Assembly (NCBI RefSeq): GCF_001314605.1
Contig: NZ_LIHP01000004.1
Location: 1 to 64,000 of the forward strand
DNA length: 64,000 nt
Direction of reading: 5' to 3'
Source of the DNA: Marinobacter sp. HL-58
GTDB lineage: Bacteria; Pseudomonadota; Gammaproteobacteria; Pseudomonadales; Oleiphilaceae
In this document: positions 9,575 to 17,801 of the stretch, piece after piece
How positions within the stretch are numbered: position 1 is the stretch's first letter
How the letters are laid out: every line of letters starts with the position of its first letter
Notes under the pieces: generated by a model
The model's input: only the letters and a program-made list of their open reading frames with translations
The model's database searches: none
What the model was told of the DNA's origin: nothing
Program-made: the position numbers and the translations under genes

Positions 9575-10588
9575 ATGACGAACGCATTCTGGGTCACCGG
9601 TCCCCTGGAAGGGGCGATCCGCGAGGCGACCTTTGACCACCACCCCCCGGCCATGGCATCGGCAGACAACCCGGCGGTAGAGGTTCAGGCCCTGTACTCG
9701 GGTATCAGCCGTGGAACCGAAGCCCTGGTATTCAGCAACCAGGTGCCGGAGTCCGAATACCAAACCATGCGGGCACCCTTTCAGGAGGGTGACTTTCCAT
9801 TTCCGGTCAAATACGGCTACGCCAGCGTCGGGCAGGTTATCTCCGGCCCTGATGAGTTGGCGGGGCAGAAAGTGTTCTGCCTGTTTCCCCATCAGACCCG
9901 CTACCGGGTTCCCGCAACGGCGGTTGTGCCCCTGCCGGAAGGGCTTTCCGCCGGCAGAGCCGTGCTGGCGGCGAACATGGAAACGGCTGTCAACGGCCTG
10001 TGGGACGCCGCCCCGCGCATCGGAGACCGTATTGCCGTGGTAGGGCTTGGGGTGGTGGGCCTGCTGGTGGCATGGCTTGCCAGCCGGATACCCGGTACCC
10101 GGGTGACCGCTGTCGATACCAACCCCGGCCGGCAGGCCGTGGCCGAATCCCTGGGCCTGCAGTTCACAACCCGTTGCCAGCAGGATGATAACGACCTCGT
10201 TATCCACGCCAGTGGTCATCCCGCAGGCCTTGAAACCGCATTGCAACTGGCGGGTATGGAAGGGCGCATTATCGAGATGAGCTGGTACGGCTCGAAAACA
10301 GTGCCCCTGTCACTGGGCTCGGGTTTCCATTCCCGCCGGCTGACCATCCGCTCCAGCCAGGTGGGGCATCTCAACCCGGCACAGGTTCCCCGCTGGCAGT
10401 ATCGTGACCGCATGGCCCTGGCGCTGGATCTTTTGCGGGATAACGCGCTGGATAGCCTGATTACCGGAGAGAGTGATTTCGACTCATTGCCCGGGGTGAT
10501 GGCGGCACTGGCCGGTGGCTCCGGCGGCAAAGATTTCCCCTCTGCATCGGAAACCCTGTGCCATCGTATTATCTATAACCGCACCTGA
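9575..10588 (+). CDS. Zinc-type alcohol dehydrogenase-like MDR protein (BchC-like)
   Basis: A 337-residue medium-chain dehydrogenase/reductase. ATG 9575 follows TAAGGAAA and begins [17 protein letters not shown]. The NAD(P) Rossmann motif is [16 protein letters not shown] (residues ~152-167), followed by VTAVDTN. The N-terminal half has [11 protein letters not shown] and [10 protein letters not shown], a pattern of the BchC-like subgroup, and lacks the GHE zinc motif of classical alcohol dehydrogenases. It is first in a cluster with a PTPS homologue, a glycosyltransferase-methyltransferase and a membrane protein, so oxidation or reduction of a pathway intermediate is likely. Substrate unknown. 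Confidence 0.8.
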   Translation: MTNAFWVTGPLEGAIREATFDHHPPAMASADNPAVEVQALYSGISRGTEALVFSNQVPESEYQTMRAPFQEGDFPFPVKYGYASVGQVISGPDELAGQKVFCLFPHQTRYRVPATAVVPLPEGLSAGRAVLAANMETAVNGLWDAAPRIGDRIAVVGLGVVGLLVAWLASRIPGTRVTAVDTNPGRQAVAESLGLQFTTRCQQDDNDLVIHASGHPAGLETALQLAGMEGRIIEMSWYGSKTVPLSLGSGFHSRRLTIRSSQVGHLNPAQVPRWQYRDRMALALDLLRDNALDSLITGESDFDSLPGVMAALAGGSGGKDFPSASETLCHRIIYNRT

Positions 10589-10620
10589 TATCGTTCAATT
10601 ACCCAAAGGAAACCGACCCT

Positions 10621-11019
10621 ATGTTCAGTCTCACTGTCAGAGACCACATGATGATCGCCCACAGCTTCAACGGTGAAATCTTCGGCCCCGCCCAGGGCCT
10701 GCACGGCGCGACTTACGTTGTGGACGTAACCTTCGAGCGGGAAGCGCTGGATGAGGACGATCTCATAGTGGATATCGGCCTGGCCTCAAAGGTGCTCTCT
10801 GAAGTGATCGCCGAATTCAACATGAAAAACCTGGACGATATCCCGGAGTTTGCTGGCCGCAACACCACCACCGAGTTCATGGCCGCAACGGTGTTTGACC
10901 GGATGGCCGGAGCCATACAGGAGGGCAGGCTGGGGGAGACCGGCAGGGGGTTGTGCGGAATGAAAGTTACTCTCGGCGAATCCCATATTGCCTGGGCCAG
11001 TTACCATGGCAAGCTCTGA
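10621..11019 (+). CDS. 6-pyruvoyl-tetrahydropterin synthase-family protein with altered active site
   Basis: A 132-residue single-domain PTPS/QueD-family (T-fold) protein. His14 (MIAHSF) and His28 (LHG) match two zinc ligands of the family. The third ligand, the second His of the usual HGH, is Ala30, and the catalytic Cys that normally precedes LHGH is absent (GPAQGLHGA). The TTTEFMA segment and Glu in TLGES match the substrate-binding region. It probably binds a pterin-like substrate but does not perform the standard PTPS or QueD reaction. It is 32 bases after the dehydrogenase and overlaps the next gene. Confidence 0.82.
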   Translation: MFSLTVRDHMMIAHSFNGEIFGPAQGLHGATYVVDVTFEREALDEDDLIVDIGLASKVLSEVIAEFNMKNLDDIPEFAGRNTTTEFMAATVFDRMAGAIQEGRLGETGRGLCGMKVTLGESHIAWASYHGKL

Positions 11020-12976
11020 GGGCGCTCACCCGGTATTTTTTGTTGTTCCCGGTGATCCTGACCAGAATACCGGTGGTTACCGGTATGTCCGGCGGATAGC
11101 GGAGGGGCTCGGGGCCACCGGCGTTGAAGCATGCCGGGAGGGGCTGAGTGGTCGTTTTCCGTTACCGGATCGCCTGGCAGAGGCGTCAATGAACAGCTTC
11201 CTGGCCGGTGTGGCGGACGGTTCCACGGTGGTTCTGGATGGCCTGGCCATGGGTGCTTTGCCCGATGTGGTTGCAGCCCACGCCGGGCGGCTGAATCTCG
11301 TGGCGCTGGTGCATCATCCGTTGGCGGATGAAACCGGTCTGACAGCTCAAACCCGGGACTGGCTGTTCGAGGCTGAACGCCGGGCCCTGGCAGTGGTGTC
11401 CGGTGTTATAGCTACCAGCCGGCACACGGCGGAGCGACTGCTGGATTACGAGGTTTCGCCACAGCGTATATGTGTTGTGGAACCGGGAGCAGACACCATT
11501 GCGGGTGTCAGCGCATCCGGCGAGTCTTCACCCCGGCCTTCACCCCAGACTTCACAAGAGTCCGGCGACACCATCAGCCTGTTGTGTGTGGCCCATCTTT
11601 CTCCACGCAAGGCCCAGCATCATCTGGTGGAGGCCCTTGAGGGTCTTCAACACCTGCCGTGGCACTGCACACTGGCGGGCTCGATGGACCGGGATGAAGC
11701 CTACGGCCAGAGTGTACGACAGCTGGTCGATCAATACGGGCTTGAGGAACGCATCACCCTGGCCGGTGAACTGGACGACGAGGGGCTGAAAAAAGCCTAC
11801 CGGCAAGCGGATATCTTTGTTTTGCCCTCGTTGTATGAAGGCTATGGCATGGTCATCGACGAAGCCATAGCAGCGGGCCTTCCCGTTATCACCACCGACG
11901 GTGGCGCTCTGGCGAACACCGGTAACCGCCCCGGTATCCGGCAGTACCCGGCTGGCGACATAACACAGCTCAGGCAATGCCTGGAGAACTGGGTTAATGT
12001 CCCGGCAGCATTGGCTCGGGCTACTGCAGAGGCGCGCGAACAGGCACAGCACCTGCGCAGCTGGAGCCAGGCCGCCAGGGAGTTCCGGGACGCGCTCTCA
12101 AGCCTGGTATCCCCGGGCGACCTTACGGTCTTCGACAGTGACTGGCTGGCGCTGCGGGAACCCGCGGACCACCAGGCCCGCAACCGAGAACTGATGTCCG
12201 GGGTGCGGGCGTGGGCAGAGCAGGCGTACAACACTCCGGATACAGAAAAAAGTCAGCATGCGTCCCCCCTGGTCATTGCCGACCTGGGCACAGGTACGGG
12301 CTCCAACGCCCGCTATCTGGCACCGGCCCTGGCCGTACCCCAGCACTGGGTACTGATGGACCAGGATGCCGGCCTTCTGTCCCGCGTTGCGGAACGGATG
12401 GAACGTCTGGATGTTCCTCTTGTAACCAGAACCTGCAAGCTGACGGCGCCAGAGCTTTCCGGCCAGATTCCCGAGGATGCCAGACTGTTGACAGCCTCGG
12501 CGCTGATTGACCTGGTGTCAGCGGATTGGTTAACCGCACTGGCCGATGCGGCCGCGGCTCGCAACGCTGGTGTATTGATAGCGCTTACCTACGATGGCCG
12601 GTTCGAATTGTCGCCATCGGAGGCCGACGACCCGTGGATACTGGCAACAGTCAATGCCCATCAGCACCGGGAAAAAGGCGCCGGGGCCGCCCTGGGCCCG
12701 GACGCCACTGGCTATCTGAAGGCACAGCTGCAAACCCGTGGCTACCAGGTGTCGGTTGCTCCCAGCCCCTGGCAACTGACACCGGACCAGTGGAAGTTGC
12801 AGATTGCCTTGTTGCAAGGCTGGCAACAGGCTGTACTTGAGCAGAGCCCGGGTGAACGGCAGCGGGCAGAACGTTGGTTTGAAACGCGGCTGGCACAGGC
12901 ACGGCAACGGCAGTTGTCCATTTCCGTTGGCCATCAGGACCTGTTTGCGCGGCCCCACGCAAAGGCTGGTAACTGA
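11006..12976 (+). CDS. Fusion of GT4 glycosyltransferase and class I SAM methyltransferase
   Basis: A 656-residue two-domain protein. Residues ~8-370 form a GT-B glycosyltransferase of family 4: VVEPGADT in the linker, [20 protein letters not shown] at the start of the second lobe, and the nucleotide-sugar motif [21 protein letters not shown]. Residues ~420-560 are a Rossmann methyltransferase with motif [16 protein letters not shown] 11006 is preferred, giving a 14-base overlap with the PTPS gene; a TTG at 10988 is also possible. The fusion implies that one acceptor is both glycosylated and methylated. The acceptor may be a pterin-like compound made by its neighbours (inference). Confidence 0.82.
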   Translation: MASSEGAHPVFFVVPGDPDQNTGGYRYVRRIAEGLGATGVEACREGLSGRFPLPDRLAEASMNSFLAGVADGSTVVLDGLAMGALPDVVAAHAGRLNLVALVHHPLADETGLTAQTRDWLFEAERRALAVVSGVIATSRHTAERLLDYEVSPQRICVVEPGADTIAGVSASGESSPRPSPQTSQESGDTISLLCVAHLSPRKAQHHLVEALEGLQHLPWHCTLAGSMDRDEAYGQSVRQLVDQYGLEERITLAGELDDEGLKKAYRQADIFVLPSLYEGYGMVIDEAIAAGLPVITTDGGALANTGNRPGIRQYPAGDITQLRQCLENWVNVPAALARATAEAREQAQHLRSWSQAAREFRDALSSLVSPGDLTVFDSDWLALREPADHQARNRELMSGVRAWAEQAYNTPDTEKSQHASPLVIADLGTGTGSNARYLAPALAVPQHWVLMDQDAGLLSRVAERMERLDVPLVTRTCKLTAPELSGQIPEDARLLTASALIDLVSADWLTALADAAAARNAGVLIALTYDGRFELSPSEADDPWILATVNAHQHREKGAGAALGPDATGYLKAQLQTRGYQVSVAPSPWQLTPDQWKLQIALLQGWQQAVLEQSPGERQRAERWFETRLAQARQRQLSISVGHQDLFARPHAKAGN

Positions 12977-13906
12977 GTGTTGCGAACCGGCGTACCCCAG
13001 TGGTTACGATGGCTCCTGACGCTGGTGTTGTTGCTGGCCACTGCAACCTTCCTAGATATTCCAGCGCTCTGGCAGGAGCTTGCCCGCTTTTCCCTGCCCA
13101 TGTTGCTGGCGGCCATGGTGGTTTCGGTCGTCCAGGTAATGGTGTCGGCCTGGCGATGGCGTTATACCGCCGCGCAGCTGGGTGTCAGCCTGCCCTTTGC
13201 AGTGGCCGTAAGAGAATATTACCTGGCCACGTTTCTGAACCAGGTTCTGCCCGGGGGTGTACTCGGGGATGTCAATCGCGCCTGGCGCCATGGCCAGGAC
13301 TCCGGGACCCGGCTCGGGGCTCTCCATGCGGTGATGATCGAACGGCTTTCCGGCCAGCTGGTCATGGTAACCGTTGCGCTGGTACTCGGGCTCTGGCTCA
13401 CGTTGCACCAGGGAAGGGTTGCCGGCGTTGTTGCCGATCTGGGCGGCGGCGCCTTGCTCGCGGTATTCGCGGTGGTGGTCGCACTGGGGCTTTCGTTCCG
13501 GTTGTGGTCCCGGGGCAGGGGGTATGTGTATGCCCTGCGGCGGGATATCCGCAAGTCGCTGTTAAGCTGGCCGGCGTTCCTGATCCAGATGTGTTCATCC
13601 GCTCTGGTTGTGGCCACCTACCTGGGCGTGTTCGCATTGCTGGCTCTGGGCGCAGGCTACGGCCCCGGGCCTTCAGAGATGTTTACCCTGCTGGCGCTGT
13701 GCAGCCTGTTACTGCTGGCGATGGCGGTACCCGTCAGTGTGGCCGGGTGGGGGGTACGTGAGGGAGCGGCCGCTCTGTTGTGGCCGATGGCAGGGTTGCC
13801 GCCTGAGCAGGGGGTGGCATTGAGTGTGGGCTACGGCCTGGCGGTGCTGGTATCAAGCCTGCCGGGGGCGCTGTTCATTATTCGTGGCCGTGCGCCTGCC
13901 GGGTGA
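12977..13906 (+). CDS. LPG-synthase transmembrane-domain (UPF0104/AglD-like) protein
   Basis: A 309-residue inner-membrane protein with about eight hydrophobic segments, matching the lysylphosphatidylglycerol synthase TM domain family. The typical EYYLATFLNQVLPGGVLGD segment is at residues ~76-94, and PVSVAGWGVREGA near 250-262 matches the conserved C-terminal motif. GTG 12977 directly follows the TGA of the fusion gene, so the two are translationally coupled. Members of this family act as flippases or regulators beside glycosyltransferases. The last 29 bases overlap the convergent RibD-like gene. Confidence 0.8.
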   Translation: MLRTGVPQWLRWLLTLVLLLATATFLDIPALWQELARFSLPMLLAAMVVSVVQVMVSAWRWRYTAAQLGVSLPFAVAVREYYLATFLNQVLPGGVLGDVNRAWRHGQDSGTRLGALHAVMIERLSGQLVMVTVALVLGLWLTLHQGRVAGVVADLGGGALLAVFAVVVALGLSFRLWSRGRGYVYALRRDIRKSLLSWPAFLIQMCSSALVVATYLGVFALLALGAGYGPGPSEMFTLLALCSLLLLAMAVPVSVAGWGVREGAAALLWPMAGLPPEQGVALSVGYGLAVLVSSLPGALFIIRGRAPAG

Positions 13907-14783
13907 AGTCCAGGTCAAACAGCATGTCGCTGCCAAGGTCTAGCATCTGGGCCCTGGGGCGCAGGGCACTGCCAAGGTGGCTGATCTCCGGAAGCGAGAA
14001 GGCAGGGCGGCCGCTGCCAATAATCATCGGGGCAACCATCACGTGGAGCCGGTCCAGAAGGTCTGCAGAGAGAAACGCCGATACCGTCAGCCCGCCACCT
14101 TCCACAAAGATCTTGCGCAGGCCGAAATCCGCCAGAACCGACAGGATGTGAGCGGGGGCTGTGGTGCTATCACTGCCGAGACAGGGAACTTCGGTAACGC
14201 CCTGCCGGGGAATCAGTTTGTGGCCGGCCCGGTACTCACCGGCAACCAGTCGGAGGGTAGGCGCCGCTTCGTCACTGAACAGATGGTGGTTATCCGGTAC
14301 CCGGCGGTTGCGATCAATCACCACCCGCACGGGATTGGCGCCCGGGGCTTTGCGAACCGTCAGCCTCGGATTATCAGTAGCAGCGGTGCCGGCACCCACA
14401 ATAACCGCTTCCGACACCGCTCTGAGGCGGTGCAGATGGGTAATGCCATCCTCACCGTTGATGAATTTCGAGGCGCCGGTCACCGTGGCGATCCGGCCAT
14501 CCAGGCTCTGGCCCAACTGGCCGATCACCCTCGAAGGCGCTCCCCTTGAAAGCGGGCAACACAGCGGCAGGAATACCGACAGCAGGCTTTTGGCCTCCGC
14601 AGTGGCCTGGGTACATAACTGCCAGTCGCCGTTACTACCAAGTTTCAGGGCCGCTGTGTCGCTGCCGGGTAATGGAAGTGTCTCGTTACTGCGGTTCACT
14701 GCTTCCAGTATCAGCGTCCAGGCCGTATTTTTGTCCAGTATCTGTGCCGCCATACCGAGTAATTCCATTGCTGGTGGATTCAT
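13878..14783 (-). CDS. RibD C-terminal-domain reductase (riboflavin/pterin-type)
   Basis: A 301-residue protein whose residues ~85-295 are the RibD_C/DHFR-like reductase domain: GQLGQSLDGRIATVTG at the substrate loop, HLHRLRAVSEAVIVGAGTAATDNPRLT, and the NADPH loop IFVEGGGLTVSAFL. The deaminase domain of bifunctional RibD is absent; the first ~80 residues are unlike it. It converges on the flippase-like gene with a 29-base tail overlap. A RibD-type reductase next to a PTPS homologue suggests reduction of a pyrimidine or pterin intermediate. It may alternatively be unrelated to that cluster. Confidence 0.8.
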   Translation of the reverse strand: MNPPAMELLGMAAQILDKNTAWTLILEAVNRSNETLPLPGSDTAALKLGSNGDWQLCTQATAEAKSLLSVFLPLCCPLSRGAPSRVIGQLGQSLDGRIATVTGASKFINGEDGITHLHRLRAVSEAVIVGAGTAATDNPRLTVRKAPGANPVRVVIDRNRRVPDNHHLFSDEAAPTLRLVAGEYRAGHKLIPRQGVTEVPCLGSDSTTAPAHILSVLADFGLRKIFVEGGGLTVSAFLSADLLDRLHVMVAPMIIGSGRPAFSLPEISHLGSALRPRAQMLDLGSDMLFDLDFTRQAHGHE

Positions 14784-14884
14784 TATAGGCAGATTGTGTG
14801 CAAAGCTATATGTACGTTACATTTCCTGTTTGATTCACTGAAAGTGTAATTAAACGTTCAGAAACCCGGCAGAGAACAATCCTT

Positions 14885-15301
14885 ATGCGGTACCTGCAAA
14901 CCTTCAACCGCCGTTTGCGGCAGATACGGGAAGCCGGGCAGCTGTCCCGCCAGGACGTAGCCCAGATGTGTGGCGTTGACGAGTCCAGGGTTGTTGGCTG
15001 GGAAGCGACTGACGTCAGGCAGCGCGGTTATCCCGGCGTTACTGAACTGCTTGACCTGTGCATCAGAACGGAAACCCCGCTGGAAGATCTGCTGGATCTG
15101 GACGACACCGGAGACACCGGGCAACTGGAACTGCCGGGCCTGGCTTTCAGCCAGGGCGATGATCTGTCGGCGGCACTGAAGGAGCTGGAGAAAGAAATCA
15201 GCCGGTTTCAGCTGACGGAAGAAGAGGTGGAACTGCTGCGCCGGTTCCGGAAGACCTCCGGGGAGAACCGGCGCATGGTTCTGCAGATACTGGGTAAATA
15301 G
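14885..15301 (+). CDS. Cro/C1-type helix-turn-helix regulator
   Basis: A 138-residue protein with an N-terminal HTH_XRE domain (residues ~5-65: RLRQIREAGQLSRQDVAQMCGVDESRVVGWEA) and a C-terminal acidic helical region (about 95-138) that may dimerise. No target can be assigned. It lies between the RibD-like gene (divergent) and galU (convergent, 11 bases apart), so it is a monocistronic gene. Confidence 0.85.
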   Translation: MRYLQTFNRRLRQIREAGQLSRQDVAQMCGVDESRVVGWEATDVRQRGYPGVTELLDLCIRTETPLEDLLDLDDTGDTGQLELPGLAFSQGDDLSAALKELEKEISRFQLTEEEVELLRRFRKTSGENRRMVLQILGK

Positions 15302-15312
15302 GCCAGAACTGC

Positions 15313-16149
15313 TTACTTGCCTTTCTTGTAGATATTCTCGTAGACGTAGTTGGTGGCTTCCACAAAGCCATCAATGCTGCCACAGTCAAAGCGGCGCCCC
15401 TTGAACTTGTAGGCCAGCACGCAACCATTCCTGGCCTGCTCCAGCAGGGCGTCCGTAATCTGCACCTCACCATTCTTGCCCGGAGGCGTGCGCTTGATGA
15501 TGTCGAAAATATCCGGCGTAAGGATGTAACGGCCGATAATGGCCAGGTTGCTGGGTGCATCCTCAGGGGCGGGCTTTTCCACCATGTCGGTTATGCGGTA
15601 AAGGCCATCTTTCATGGACTCGCCGGCAATCACACCGTACTTGTGGGTTTCATCCTCCGGCACTTCCTCAATGGCCACGATGGAGCAACGGAACTGGTTG
15701 TAGAGTTTCACCATCTGCGCCAGCACACCTTCGCCGTCGCTGTCCGCCACACAGAAGTCATCCGCCAGTACTACTGCAAACGGGTTGTCACCCACCAGGT
15801 TTCGGCCGGTAAGAATGGCATGGCCCAGGCCTTTCATTTCGTTCTGGCGGGTAAAGGCAAAGGAGTTGTTGTTAATCAGCTCGCGAATGGAGTCAAGCAG
15901 GTCTTCCTTGCCTGAACCGGCTATCTGGTGCTCCAGTTCGTAACTGATGTCGAAGTGGTCTTCAATGGCGCGTTTGCCCCGGCCGGTGACGAATCCGAAT
16001 TCGTGAACGCCCGCTTCAGCAGCTTCTTCCACGCCGTACTGAACCAGGGGCTTGTTCACAATCGGCAGGATTTCCTTGGGCATGGCCTTGGTGGCCGGCA
16101 GAAAACGGGTACCGTATCCGGCAACAGGGAAGAGACACTTCTTGATCAT
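15313..16149 (-). CDS. galU: UTP-glucose-1-phosphate uridylyltransferase
   Basis: A 278-residue enzyme making UDP-glucose from UTP and glucose-1-phosphate in the cytoplasm. The nucleotide loop GYGTRFLPATKAMPKEILPI (residues 11-30) and ATKAMPKE lysine are intact; EKPAPEDAPSNLAIIGRYIL and the sugar-site FDCGSIDGF follow. AAGGAC precedes the ATG. UDP-glucose would feed the glucan operon (opgGH) just downstream and the exopolysaccharide locus. Length matches the family. Confidence 0.97.
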   Translation of the reverse strand: MIKKCLFPVAGYGTRFLPATKAMPKEILPIVNKPLVQYGVEEAAEAGVHEFGFVTGRGKRAIEDHFDISYELEHQIAGSGKEDLLDSIRELINNNSFAFTRQNEMKGLGHAILTGRNLVGDNPFAVVLADDFCVADSDGEGVLAQMVKLYNQFRCSIVAIEEVPEDETHKYGVIAGESMKDGLYRITDMVEKPAPEDAPSNLAIIGRYILTPDIFDIIKRTPPGKNGEVQITDALLEQARNGCVLAYKFKGRRFDCGSIDGFVEATNYVYENIYKKGK

Positions 16150-16515
16150 AACGTTCGTCCTTATATTCGCTTGGGTCGCGGCCTTGTTTCAGTCAGTCAT
16201 CCGTGAGGGCAGACTCACAAAGTATGCCAAGTGTAACCAAGTTGTTCGTTTAAATGGAGGCCGGGGTACGGAATTGTATAGATTGGTAATAGGGTGAACC
16301 CGATCACCTTTGATGCTGCCTGTTGATTTGCATAGAAAAAACTTGCAAATAGCATCGTAACTGTCTGTAAAATATGCACATTTGGTTTGTAAAATTTGGC
16401 AACCAGTGCTGGATATATCCCTCCCGATGCAATACATTCCCCCATGAAAGAATATTCAGAAAAAACGGCTTTCCCTGGCTGCGAAGGCCGGCGCTATCTG
16501 GCGGGACCCTGAACC
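16150..16515. other. AT-rich intergenic region between galU and a barrel gene
   Basis: About 366 bases between divergent genes. It is AT-rich and must hold the promoters of both, but no -10/-35 pair stands out enough to call. The end carries no strong ribosome site for the TTG start at 16516. No gene or structured RNA recognised. Confidence 0.4.
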
Positions 16516-17691
16516 TTGAAATTATTCCTGTTGATTGCACTGCTATGGTGCATTTCCGGACAACCTCTCCATGCCAAAGAAAGCGGCACCTGGCTGCGCA
16601 ATGGCTGGCAGCCGTATTCCGGAAACCTGGCCGGAAGTACCGATGCGTTCAAGGAAGAGCGAGAGCACTGGCTGCGGTCACGGCTGAAGTTTTCCGGCAA
16701 GACGGAATTGAACACGGATGGTCGCGATGGTGCCCTGGGGGTTGCCGCAGACAGTCTGGTCAGCCAGAGCGACGCCATTGGCTTTGATTTCCGGGATGCC
16801 CGGTCGTACAAAAATGACTCCGATTCCAGCGCTGCGTCTTTTCGTTACCGGTTCCCGGCAGGCGCCAACCGATTACAGTTTGAGGCGGGCAGGTCCCGTT
16901 ATGATCGTGCTGTCAGTGATGGAGATCGTCGCTTCAATGCCAGCGGTGAATCCCGCATCGTGGGCTTCGGAGTCAGTCGCCCCCTGTTTTCCCGGTTTGG
17001 AATGGCCTTTGATGGGGTTGCCCGGCACCGGGGCCGCGATACCACGTCTTTCCAGGAAGAAAACCTGGTGTCTGAATCCCGTTACCAGCTCTCGACCCTG
17101 GGCCTGAAAGCAAAGGGTGGGCACGAACTCTGGGGAGGCCTGTCCGCAAGCACCGGCGTGCTGGCCCTGAGCGGCCGTGAATTCCAGGCAACCGATTATC
17201 CCGGGCAGGATGTTGCGGCCGATAAAGAAGATTTCTACAAGGTGGCCATGTCCGCAGCGCTGGAGCAGGAATTGCTTCGATGGAACTGGCGTATCAAAGG
17301 CCGGTATCAGTTTGCGGATGAGGACCTTCCGGCGTCTGAATATTTGAACGTTGCGGGCCCGTCCATGCTCACCGGCTTCAATGGCCAGTCGGTTTCCGTG
17401 ATCAGGGGCGGATGGCTGCGCCTGGATACGGCCAGCCCCACCTGGCCCATGCCATTCATGGACGGTGTGCTTTCCAGCATCAATTTTGCGGTATTACAGG
17501 GCTGGGTTCCTTATTCCGCAGGCCAGACAGACCGACACGGCAAAGCCTGTGCCGGCCAGGTAGCACTGAAAATGCGAGGGCGGGCTTTTACCGCCAATGT
17601 CAGTGTTGGCCGGATGATTCACGCTTCAAGCACAACCATGACCACCCCGGACCATCCGGATGTGCGTTTCTCGCTGTCCATGGGGATCTGA
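16516..17691 (+). CDS. Outer-membrane beta-barrel, TpsB/ShlB-like without POTRA
   Basis: A 391-residue exported protein. The only possible start is TTG 16516, because TGA lies two codons upstream in frame; it opens a signal peptide MKLFLLIALLWCISGQPLHA. The rest has alternating amphipathic strands. Residues ~270-305 (DEDLPASEYLNVAGPSMLTG, then GFNGQSVSVIRGGWLRLD) resemble the ShlB/FhaC barrel segment LPSSEQFxIGGPxSVRGF. No POTRA domain fits in the short N-terminus. It ends 110 bases before opgG in the same direction. It could export or anchor a surface product; function unknown. Confidence 0.6.
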   Translation: MKLFLLIALLWCISGQPLHAKESGTWLRNGWQPYSGNLAGSTDAFKEEREHWLRSRLKFSGKTELNTDGRDGALGVAADSLVSQSDAIGFDFRDARSYKNDSDSSAASFRYRFPAGANRLQFEAGRSRYDRAVSDGDRRFNASGESRIVGFGVSRPLFSRFGMAFDGVARHRGRDTTSFQEENLVSESRYQLSTLGLKAKGGHELWGGLSASTGVLALSGREFQATDYPGQDVAADKEDFYKVAMSAALEQELLRWNWRIKGRYQFADEDLPASEYLNVAGPSMLTGFNGQSVSVIRGGWLRLDTASPTWPMPFMDGVLSSINFAVLQGWVPYSAGQTDRHGKACAGQVALKMRGRAFTANVSVGRMIHASSTTMTTPDHPDVRFSLSMGI

Positions 17692-17735
17692 CCTCTATTG
17701 CGTCGTTGGTGTGCGCAGCCTTACGAAGATGTCAC

Positions 17736-17766
17736 TTGAGAAAGCTTTGGCCGCAGGTGCTACATT
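17736..17766 (+). promoter_or_regulatory. Possible promoter of the opg operon
   Basis: TTGAGA (17736-17741) and TACATT (17761-17766), with a TG one base before the -10 (extended -10). The 19-base spacing is longer than ideal. The predicted start site near 17775 would give a leader of about 27 bases to ATG 17802. Confidence 0.35.
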
Positions 17767-17801
17767 AGTGTCCTAAGGGATATTAGTGAGGTCGGAGAAC
17801 C

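Noticed and set aside
13878..14783. RibD-like gene as the riboflavin pathway enzyme RibD
   Set aside because: The deaminase domain is missing and no rib genes are adjacent, so a riboflavin role is not claimed.
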